This document shows positions 8,501-15,236 of a DNA stretch of 15,645 nt, one piece after another. The stretch covers positions 166,648 through 182,292 of the forward strand of contig MU069919.1 in the NCBI GenBank assembly GCA_002284615.2, in the 5' to 3' direction. The notes beneath the pieces are model-generated. The model did not search any database and was not told where the DNA came from. It saw nothing but the letters and a program-made list of their open reading frames with translations. The stretch comes from Dunaliella salina. Lineage: Eukaryota > Chlorophyta > Chlorophyceae > Chlamydomonadales > Dunaliellaceae. Both the position numbers and the translations under genes were made by a program. Position 1 is the first letter of the stretch, and the number at the start of each line of letters is the position of its first letter.

Positions 8501-9189
8501 TCATACCAGGCAGACGCACTCGCAAAAGAAACAATCCCCACGCGGAGCAGCCGCAAACACAAGTACAGAATATACAACTCAATCAACCCTTTTCGATACC
8601 CCACACACAGGCCCCATCCCCGGAGCCCTCTCAGACCCCACAAATTGGAAGCAGAAGGTCCAAAGGGAGCCGAGCCCCAACAACACTTTTTGACCATGAT
8701 CCCCAACCCATAACAACCCCTTTTCCCTCACCTCCAAACGCCTCAAGCACTGATTTCCCCCAACGGCCCTGGAATTATAAACAGAATAAGGCTGCTACAG
8801 TAAGCGCAGTTGAAGCTAGTAACACCATCTTCCGCTTTGACCATGTCATCCTTCATATCTTGGGCTGGCAACACCTCCGGAAATATAAGAAATCTTCTCA
8901 AGAAAAGGAGCAAAAACAATACAAAGTACAATGGCAGCCCCAAAGGAGCCAGCATCAGCAGGCCCCTTCTTCCCTCATGGGAGCCATGTCCAAGACCACC
9001 TGGAAAGGGTATCTCAAGTTTCTGGGGGAGAACAACTCAAAGCGGGGCAGGGACATCATGTATCAGCAGGTCAGCCGGATGTTGGGAGCCACTCCACCTG
9101 GGCAACAGAGAGAGGCTGCCCTGGCTTCGGTGACTTGGTTGGAGCATGAGGGCCCTATCAAGGTGCAGAAGGGGGATCCGAGTGGCTAG
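8485..9189 (+). pseudogene. Pro-rich linker and unassigned coding-like tail
   Basis: From about 8490 a different frame carries a Pro/Gln/Ser-rich, low-complexity linker, consistent with a flexible tether between the RT half and the PHD half of LINE-A. From about 8930 the character changes: S-K-T-T-W-K-G-Y-L-K-F-L and W-L-E-H-E-G-P are not recognisable and may be foreign to the element. The frame ends with a TAG at 9187-9189. Just after it, CCCTCCT-AG-AGGAGGG (9212-9227) is a small perfect hairpin without a clear role. The stretch 9190-9330 holds nothing else I can name. Confidence 0.45.
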
Positions 9190-9327
9190 AGTGGGACTTA
9201 GGGAGTTAAACCCCTCCTAGAGGAGGGTGGGAGGCGCGTGTTATGTGCCTTCTGTGTGACAGTCGTGTCTTAGCTAAGTTCCCCCTCCCTTGAGGGTATC
9301 TTTGTGCCTAGTGCTTGACAACCGCCT

Positions 9328-9440
<113 letters not shown>

Positions 9441-9588
9441 GTGGGCAGGGTTCAGTGTTTGCCTGTAGTCCAGTGACNTTGCCCCTTGNTTGGCCTNTGC
9501 TAGAGAAGTTTGGCTCCCTTNGTTTNGTCGGCAGACCTGCCTTGAGCGTTGAACGAGCTTTCCTCTGCTAGTTCTTTGCCCCTTCCCC

Positions 9589-9788
9589 CTTGTCCTTCCC
9601 TGTGGACTTTGCTCTCCTTCACGCCTGTCCTTCCCAGTGGACTTTGCTTTCCTTCACGCCTGTCCTTCCTAGTGGATTTTGCTCTCCTTCACGCCTGTCC
9701 TTCCCTGTGGACTTTGCTTTTCTTCACGCCTGTCCTTCCTAGTGGATTTTGCTCGCCTTCGCGCCTGTCCTTCCCTGTGGACCTTGCC
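9589..9788. repeat. 35-bp minisatellite, about 5.7 units
   Basis: Units start at 9589, 9624, 9659, 9694, 9729 and 9764. The unit begins CCTGTCCTTCC and ends CTTCACG. Units 3 and 5 share TAGTGGATTTT, while units 4 and 6 share CTGTGGAC, so the last four form a 70-bp higher-order dimer. Because 35 is not a multiple of 3 the frame rotates, so the open frame crossing it is not coding. Confidence 0.95.
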
Positions 9789-9836
9789 TTTTGGTTTTCT
9801 TCCTTAGGATCCCCAGCCTTTTTGCTGGTCATTTTT

Positions 9837-10214
9837 TTCATGAAGGAGCAAAGGCCCTTATGGGAAATTGCCATTTCCTTGGGTTGCTGCAACAAAAAAC
9901 ATCCCGTCACCATTGAAAAATGGGCCTTGCCCATTTTCCAAAATGATGGGCTGAAAGTGGCCTCTTCAAAGCATGTACCAAGAAGAACTAAAGCAGACCC
10001 GTGTTGCCAGCTCTGCTGGAGCCCATTAAGCAAAGAATACACCTTTGAAAGTCAAATCCATGAAGAGATGCCCACCTGTGATACCTGCCACCGTACATAC
10101 CACTGGGACTGTCTCATAGATGTCAAAGCATGCTCTTAAAATGACCGGGCACTGAGCGAACAAAATGAGCACTGGGACTGCCCTGCCTGCGCATCCCTGT
10201 CAGACTCCCAAAAA
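9837..10214 (+). pseudogene. LINE-A PHD finger module
   Basis: This is a cysteine-rich C4HC3 module. C-Q-L-C (Cys codons 10005 and 10014), then P-T-C-D-T-C (10077 and 10086), then H-R-T-Y-H-W-D-C (His 10101, Cys 10110), then W-D-C-P-A-C (10179 and 10188). All eight zinc ligands and the Trp before the last Cys pair fit the PHD finger consensus. PHD fingers usually read histone H3 tail modifications. A single TAA stop at 10137-10139, between the sixth and seventh ligands, breaks the frame; the same frame continues into the next module. Plus-strand orientation and frame continuity place it in LINE-A. A RING finger is less likely because the spacing and the W-x-C-x2-C end favour PHD. Confidence 0.85.
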
Positions 10215-10859
10215 GTGGAAAGGATCAACTTCTCTGAGGACTGTGAAATGGTCTATGTAAAGTGGCATCCTAAATGGGAAGCTAAAGAGATGCTACGAAT
10301 ACATTCAGACCTGGATGCTCATGTGCAAGCCTTTGACGCTGAGGAAAGACCAGAGGAAATAGAAGACCCCTTGGCCATTGAAATAGACCTGGACAGTCCT
10401 GTCAACCAAGGCTTTGAAGGCAATCATCAGAGCCTATCTGAATCTCCATGGCTCTCAACCACCGGCTGCACAATTTGCAGGAATGTCACCTTTGACTTCC
10501 AACCTACCAATCCCCAGACAGGTATCATGCCAACATGGCAATGTGAAATTATCATTAGAAGTGTTGTCCTCATGAAGGAAACTCTTCACTCGGACACAAC
10601 TGATGAGGTTGCCATGCCAACACAAATGCCAGAGGTAATCACCTCAGAATGCGCCTGTATCTACAATGCCAATGGCAAATGCATGGGCATGCTCACTACA
10701 GAAAGGCTCACAGCCCTGCTCGAAGTCTATGAAGCAGCCAAAAGAGCAGGCATCCATGCCACCATTCAGCCCCCTGTCCAGGATTCAGCATCTGAAACCA
10801 TGGGTATGCTCTCACGCCAAAAGGCTCAACAGAAAAATCTTTTGGCCCAGAGCAAAAAG
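10215..10859 (+). pseudogene. LINE-A chromo-like stretch and acidic linker
   Basis: In the same frame as the PHD finger, V-Y-V-K-W-H-P-K-W-E with downstream L and a Val-Gln-Ala-Phe end (about 10248-10335) resembles the second half of a chromodomain (V-K-W ... W-E-P ... L). Acidic linker follows (E-E-R-P-E-E-I-E-D). A C-T-I-C pair occurs near 10468. Later A-C-I-Y-N-A-N-G-K-C-M-G-M-L and E-R-L-T-A-L-L at about 10650-10720 look like a folded segment I cannot name. Chromo-like modules on retroelements can steer integration to marked chromatin; here the match is partial and the role is inferred. Confidence 0.5.
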
Positions 10860-11395
10860 GTGTTCAATTCAAACATGTTTCTTACTCCTTCCCACATCCG
10901 ATCAGCCCTGCATAAATGGTGCATGGTCTCAGCGGAGAGGTTTTCCAGCCCTCTTGATTTTGAAAATACCTACAACACTTATTTCAGCACAAACTACCGA
11001 GACCAGGTCTTTGGGGCGCACACAGACGCCCTCTCTGTGCGCGACACAGGCTTCTTCTTCTGCCATCCTTCACACGATGATGAAATGATGTTTAAACTCC
11101 TACGCCACGTTGTGCATTCCTCCCTCCATTCCACAGATCAGTTGCCACCTTTATGCTCCTGCCCCACTGGAGAGGCTTCAGCTGTGACGCGTGTATGAGC
11201 TGGCTGAAACAACACCCAGATACTGCAAAAGTCCTTGCCAAATTCCCTGCAAGGACAATCCAAATCCAAGCACCACAACACTGGTTTGATACCATCACCA
11301 ATCCTACTCCACCTTCCTATCCTATGCAACTCATCGTTGTGTGGAACCCTAACGCCAGTGAAATACTAGATACCGCAAACAAAGGCTGGTTTTAG
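10860..11395 (+). pseudogene. LINE-A PCIF1-like adenine methyltransferase domain
   Basis: The order of landmarks matches PCIF1-type N6-adenine methyltransferases: E-R-F-S-S-P-L-D (SPLD codons 10947-10958), an aromatic-rich stretch ending in F-G (11010-11015), then C-H-P-S-H-D-D-E-M-M (11061-11090) where the family has N-P-P-F/Y followed by acidic residues and L/M-M, then helix R-H-V-V-H-S-S-L, strand M-L-L-P-H-W-R-G (P-H-W at 11162-11170), and F-P-A-R-T-I then A-P-Q-H-W. A frameshift near 11145 separates the two halves, and a TAG at 11393 interrupts the end. The N-P-P-Y tetrad is degraded to H-P-S-H. PCIF1 methylates cap-adjacent adenosine in mRNA; related eukaryotic proteins may act on DNA. 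The assignment is by motif order only, without a profile search. Confidence 0.65.
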
Positions 11396-11603
11396 TCCCT
11401 CCAGCAAGATGTAAAGCAAGTTACACCAGGAGCTTGTTGGCTACCTTTGGATACTCCAAATACTGTCACGCCGCTGCGTACCCACCAACACCTAGCATCA
11501 AATACTTGGAAACAGAAATTCCAATCACTCCCCTGACACCCATAGCTGCTCACACAAATGCCCTCAGGAAAGGGAATAATTCACCCCTGCCAACTTCAAA
11601 AAG

Positions 11604-12090
11604 ATGTTCATACCTAAAGTCAAGGACTGGAGGGAAATCACCTACACTGATGGCAGTGTGATTAAACACAAAGATGACGACCCCCCACCCCTTTCCGGTT
11701 CAGGTGTTTACAAACCAGGAAGAGACACTGCTGCACCCTCCCAACGCTTGCAACTGCACGTAATGCCTAATGGCCATGGGCCAACCAATACCATCACGAG
11801 AGCAGAACTTGTGGGTATCCTTGTGGCACTCCAACACGAGCAAACTGAGATTGCCACTGATAGTGCATCCTGCCTTTTTCAGATTTCTAATCAAAACCTT
11901 CATCCCATGTGCATAAGGCATCACCTACATGCAGAGCTCATTCATACGGTATCAACCATATTGGAGCACTCCCCTCACCCTATCCATTTTTACAAAGTCA
12001 AAGCCCTCTCTGGCAGCATATGAGATGAGGGGGCCGACGCTTACGCTCGCACCACAGCCCTCTCTCACGCCATAGACATTGCACTTCCAG
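11604..12090 (+). pseudogene. LINE-A RNase H domain
   Basis: This is a type I ribonuclease H, which degrades the RNA strand of RNA-DNA hybrids during reverse transcription. All four acidic catalytic residues are present: T-Y-T-D-G-S (Asp codon 11649), T-R-A-E-L (Glu 11805), I-A-T-D-S (Asp 11859) and D-E-G-A-D-A (Asp 12036). H-F-Y-K-V-K-A precedes the last motif, as in retroelement RNases H. One TGA at 12021-12023 replaces the residue before D-E-G-A-D, consistent with a single-base change from Gly. A frame change at about 11590 separates it from the methyltransferase-like module. It lies far C-terminal of the RT, with PHD and methyltransferase modules in between, which is unusual. Confidence 0.92.
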
Positions 12091-12480
12091 ATGCCAGGGA
12101 CCCTTTCCACAATTTCTATTGGCTTTCATTTAAGACCTTTTCCACACAAAATGATGGCATGCACCGCTCCAAAACGCTTCCGATGCACTATCTCACCAAC
12201 CTGAGCGACAAACTTAAAACACACATGCACAAGAAACACAAGCTTGGCTCTGCTGACACCTCTGGATACCACTACCAGAGATGGCAGAAGCTTAACGATG
12301 CCACACCACCCACCACCAATGCCAACACTGAAGCTTACAACCCAACCCCTCAACTTGCAAACAAGGAGATCAGCAACTCCTTCTGGAAAAGCCCAAAGAT
12401 AACCCTTAAACAGCAAATAAATCTTATGAAGTCGAACGGGTACACTGTACACACAGAGTCATGCCTCCAACTTCAATTTT
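12091..12480 (+). pseudogene. LINE-A RNase H to zinc-knuckle connector
   Basis: This continues the RNase H frame: F-H-N-F-Y-W-L, then K-T-H-M-H-K-K-H-K-L-G, then S-N-S-F-W-K-S-P-K-I-T. It is basic and helical in character, of the sort that links RNase H to the C-terminal finger in LINE proteins. A frameshift at about 12445-12470 switches to the frame that carries the zinc knuckle. No catalytic motif is seen. Confidence 0.65.
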
Positions 12481-12486
12481 TCCAGT

Positions 12487-13290
12487 TCTGATAGATGTCC
12501 ACTCTGTGCAAATATGTACATCATTTATCACGTTCTGCTTAGGTGTACCAAGCAAACAATGAGTGGGATGCACACCAACAGACACCATGCGGCCCGTAGT
12601 CTCTGTGTAGAAGCCCTGAGTAAAGGCCGGTATGGCTCATCCCTCATTAGCATGGATGGCTGCAACCATGACAGACTTGTGGATCAAGGCATACAAATCC
12701 CTGAAAACACCTCTCAAGCTATTCCAGATTGGGTTTTCCCAAATGACATTGCCTCACCTGCTCGGCACCAAAGCCGCCCTGATGCTCTTTTTGTGCGCCC
12801 CATCCCAGGCAGACAAGCTTAAGCCCACCTTGATCCTACCAAGATCCCCCCAAAAGATAGAGATATTCACCTCGTCGAACTTAAATTCTGCCCTGACACA
12901 AATCCCTTCACCACCTTAGAACGTGCACGGACTCAACATTCCCACACCATAACTAGACTTAAAACACGCAGCTTAAGAAACCCAAACAGGAATAACAAAG
13001 TGACTTTGCATACCATCTTAATTGGTGTGGGTGGCACGATTTACAATGAGCTAACAATTTCACCTCTCATAAATCTGGGACTTACCAAACAGAAAGCCAA
13101 ATCACTAGCATCCAAGCTCAGGGACCATGCCATCCAAAGATCATCCAGCATCATTAACACTAGACATGCACTCTGCTTTCAGAGGGCATCTGGAAGGGGG
13201 TTTGCAGGGCGCGCGGCGGCGGCTGAGGACGGAAGGAGGAGAGTCCGAGCGCTCAGGGGCATGGCTAGCAATCCTCCAGATCCCCATTAG
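12487..13290 (+). pseudogene. LINE-A CCHC knuckle and restriction-like endonuclease
   Basis: The frame opens with C-P-L-C, seven residues, H-V-L-L-R-C, a C-x2-C-x7-H-x4-C knuckle (12496-12546). After a His/Arg-rich connector comes I-P-D-W-V-F, then the PD-(D/E)XK core: R-P-D-A-L-F-V (P-D codons 12778-12783) and L-V-E-L-K-F-C (Glu 12877, Lys 12883). This pairing of a knuckle and a restriction-like endonuclease at the C-terminus is the hallmark of R2-type LINEs, where it nicks the target DNA. A TAA at 12820-12822 lies between the two catalytic halves. Downstream T-L-H-T-I-L-I-G-V-G-G-T-I-Y is a conserved-looking strand/turn. The frame ends M-A-S-N-P-P-D-P-H-stop at 13290, a C-terminus also readable in the other LINE-A copies. 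Confidence 0.85.
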
Positions 13291-13437
13291 TTTTGTCTCT
13301 CGCTCTCTCCCAGGCTAGTTTTGTATAGTTTAGGTGGGGGGCTTCCTGGTGAGGCCTCTAACTGTTGTTAGGGGTTCTTCCCTTAATGCACGCGTCCTTT
13401 GGCTTGCGTAGACTTTTCTTTTTCTTTTCTTTTCTTT
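13291..13437 (+). other. LINE-A 3'UTR and CTTTT-type tail
   Basis: Following the conserved stop, the 3'UTR contains CCTGGTGAGGCCTCTAAC, CTTAATGCACGC and GGCTTGCGTAGACTTTTC, then CTTTT repeats to about 13437. The same sequence recurs at 1743-1848, 4116-4372 (inverted), 13834-14184 (inverted) and 13939-14035, which defines it as the mobile 3' end. From 13345 to 13418 it differs from the nested copy at only 3 of 74 positions. Confidence 0.88.
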
Positions 13438-13498
13438 GGTAAGCTTTATCTGCCCACAAGGGCAGCTGAGCGAAAACACAGAGGCCTGTCACCAGACC
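13438..13498 (-). mobile_element. LINE-C 3' end fragment
   Basis: The 55 bp at 13444-13498 match 4463-4517 at 49 positions without gaps, and five of the six differences are transitions. At 4463-4517 the sequence is the 3'UTR end of the minus-strand LINE-C. Homology stops abruptly at 13499. The fragment sits directly against the LINE-A tail, so LINE-A probably inserted at the end of an older LINE-C scrap. The following 13499-13823 holds no gene or repeat I recognise. Confidence 0.75.
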
Positions 13499-13833
13499 TG
13501 CCCAGGGCTAGATGTTTAGTGTGGATACACACAAAGCCTTGAGCTGAATTTGGAAGCACACAGTAATTCGTTGTAATTCTTGCTACTAATCTCTTAATAA
13601 GGAGCCTTAATAATTCAAAATGACTCCAAGATTTGAAAACATGAAACTCTAGGAGGAACATGGTGTCATAGAAACAACCAACAGATTGCAGAGGAGCAAA
13701 ACACTCCCCTATGTTTTAAAGCACCTAGCGCATGGAGAAAAAGATTTGCACTTTTGCACCTTGACACACACAACGAAGTCTGCAGCCAACAAAAAAAACA
13801 TCAGTTTTTCCTGACACACAACCGTACATGCAA

Positions 13834-14184
13834 TGATAGGAAAAGTCTATGCAAGCCAAAGGCCGCGTGTATTAGGGAAGGTCCTCTAACTGGAAAGCTA
13901 GAGGCCTCACCAGAAGGCCATCAGAACCTACACTAGACCTCCTGGTGAGGCCTCTAACTTTTGTTAGGGGTTCTTCCCTTAATGCACGCAGCCTTTGGCT
14001 TGCGTAGACTTTTCTTTTCTTTTTTCTTTTCTTTTCTAGACACAGCTAGCCGAGGAGAGAGCCAGAAACAGATCTTATGGGGATCTGGAGGGTTGCTCGC
14101 CATGCCTCTGGATGCCCGGACTCTCCTTCTCCCGTCCTCCGCCGCCGCGCGCCCAGCAAACCCCCTCCCAGAAGCCCCTTAAAA
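13834..14184 (-). mobile_element. LINE-A 3' end, inverted copy with nested insertion
   Basis: Read on the minus strand from 14184, it begins in the GC-rich C-terminal coding, contains M-A-S-N-P-P-D-P-H (with AAG instead of the stop), and continues into the 3'UTR to GCATAGACTTTTCC at about 13840. A probable target-site duplication is GTACATGCAA at 13824-13833 against GTACCTGCAA at 14185-14194 (9 of 10). A second LINE-A 3' end is nested at 13939-14035. With the main element's 3' end at 13190-13437 it forms a large imperfect inverted repeat. Confidence 0.82.
13939..14035 (+). mobile_element. Nested 97-bp LINE-A 3' end with 6-bp TSD
   Basis: The insert runs from CTCCTGGTGAGG to a CTTTT-rich tail and is flanked by CTAGAC at 13933-13938 and 14036-14041. 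The homologous uninterrupted junction at about 4226-4245 (CACTAGAC directly followed by AAAGCTAGCC) shows what the host sequence looked like before insertion. It is nearly identical to the main element's tail (3 differences in 74 bp), so it is young. It contains only 3'UTR, the extreme of 5' truncation. Confidence 0.88.
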
Positions 14185-14804
14185 GTACCTGCAACCCCTG
14201 CAACCAAAGATCCCAAATTGGCGACACCTGACGTTTACACATGGCAGTGTAATAAATTCAGATAACAGGATTACACAGCAGGCCGGAGCATCATTTTTTA
14301 TTCCGGAGGACATCTTCTCCTCTGAACCTATCACCTGCACAATAGATCCTAAGAGACATGGACCCACATACACAAATAACAGAGCAGAGCTAGTAACGCT
14401 ACAACAAGGGCACACTTCAATTGCAACCGACAGTTCTTCAGCATCGAATCATATTGGAAACCCGATCCTCAAACCCATGGATATGTCCACGCACTTACAC
14501 ACACCATTACTCAAAGAGATGTAATGTAACTTGCATTTGTGCTACAGCGGGTCCTGTACACTTCTACAAGGTGTAAACTTCTTCACAAGGTGTACACTTC
14601 TTCTACAAGGTGTGCACTTCTACAAGGGACTTCTACAAGTCACACAGTAGCATCCTTGATAGTGAAGGCGCGGATGCTCTTGCACTTCAAGCTGCTATGT
14701 TACCTGATGAAGCTGGCACCTCACTTAATCAGGCAGAAACTCGTATCTTCCACCTCTACGTAGTGTACTGGCTTGCTGCACCTGACGTGCTTCTCTCAGT
14801 CTGA
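14185..14804 (+). pseudogene. Second, diverged RNase H pseudogene
   Basis: This is an RNase H domain of a different retroelement, broken in three places. The first catalytic motif reads D-V-Y-T then shifts: two bases appear to be missing at 14238-14243, destroying the Asp of T-D-G-S. The next frame (14243-14524) carries N-R-A-E-L (Glu 14387) and I-A-T-D-S (Asp 14429). After a stop and another shift, V-H-F-Y-K is followed by a minisatellite (14555-14639), then S-H-S-S-I-L-D-S-E-G-A-D-A-L-A, where the fourth Asp survives (14673). The frame ends at 14804. The sequence is clearly diverged from the RNase H at 11604-12090. Whether it belongs with the LINE-B C-terminus that follows is unclear. Confidence 0.78.
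14555..14639. repeat. Minisatellite inside RNase H codons, 13-20 bp units
   Basis: About five units end in CTTCTACAAG or CTTCACAAG, with the basic form GTGTACACTTCTACAAG. The flanking codons show that the founding unit was the RNase H segment V-H-F-Y-K-V. Unit lengths vary, which scrambles the frame. Confidence 0.88.
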
Positions 14805-15236
14805 ACTTTGTGGTGGGGGGGTCATATGGTCTGCGCACCTATATAGGTTTTTGTACAAAAAGGACCTTGGTTGGGCATTCTTCCTACAGTCTCCCCAAAT
14901 ACATGTTCCTTGACCTCCCCCATAATGTCATTCGCAACGTGGCTCAATTTAAACTTCGTGTCCACACCCTCCGCTATGAGACAGCAACTTGGAATCACAG
15001 GTCTTCCCCAAACTGTAACCTTTGTTAGGCTGATGATAATGTCCAGGGTGAACAACATGTCAGGATGAACAACATGTCCAGGATGAACAACATGTCCAGG
15101 ATGAACAACATGTCTTTCATTGCACACATCCCCAGGTGGTCTCTCTCCGCAGGAAATATGCTCCATTGTTCTCACAGGTAGGATCTCATGATGTGTCCGC
15201 TTTTTTAAATCAGAACAACAATAAACTTCCACTTAA
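14805..15236 (+). pseudogene. LINE-B C-terminal zinc-finger region
   Basis: This is the C-terminus of a non-LTR retrotransposon protein. The open frame 14810-15028 contains Y-S-L-P-K-Y-M-F-L-D-L-P, F-K-L-R-V-H-T-L-R-Y-E-T-A-T-W and the first half of a zinc knuckle, C-N-L-C, then a TAG at 15026. The same frame continues A-D-D-N-V-Q-G-E-Q-H. A repeat expansion follows, then frame 1 resumes with V-F-H-C-T-H-P, V-V-S-L-R-R-K-Y-A-P-L-F-S-Q and ends at about 15259. The knuckle is therefore a C-x2-C ... H-x3-C type split by an 18-bp minisatellite. The R-V-x-T and V-Q-D-E-x-H signatures resemble those of LINE-C at 4455-4970, so the two are related families. Confidence 0.75.
15041..15113. repeat. 18-bp minisatellite inside a zinc-finger codon run
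   Basis: Four units of GTCCAGGATGAACAACAT start at 15041, 15059, 15076 and 15094. The first has one substitution (GGT for GAT) and the second lacks one base. In frame the unit reads V-Q-D-E-Q-H, the conserved core leading to the zinc-binding His of the knuckle. Confidence 0.95.

Noticed and set aside
9212..9227. Rho-independent-type terminator hairpin
   Set aside because: The 7-bp arms with a 2-base loop lack a T-tract, and the context is eukaryotic.
13190..14184. A TIR DNA transposon or MITE with terminal repeats of about 240 bp
   Set aside because: The arms match the 3' end of LINE-A, each with a CTTTT-type tail pointing inwards and separate target-site duplications. Two opposing LINE ends explain it better.
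15041..15113. CRISPR-like direct repeats
   Set aside because: Units are contiguous without spacers and lie within eukaryotic retroelement coding.
14822..15232. Minus-strand 136-codon frame with H-V-V-H-P-G repeats
   Set aside because: It is the antisense reading of the 18-bp array. The plus strand carries the LINE motifs.
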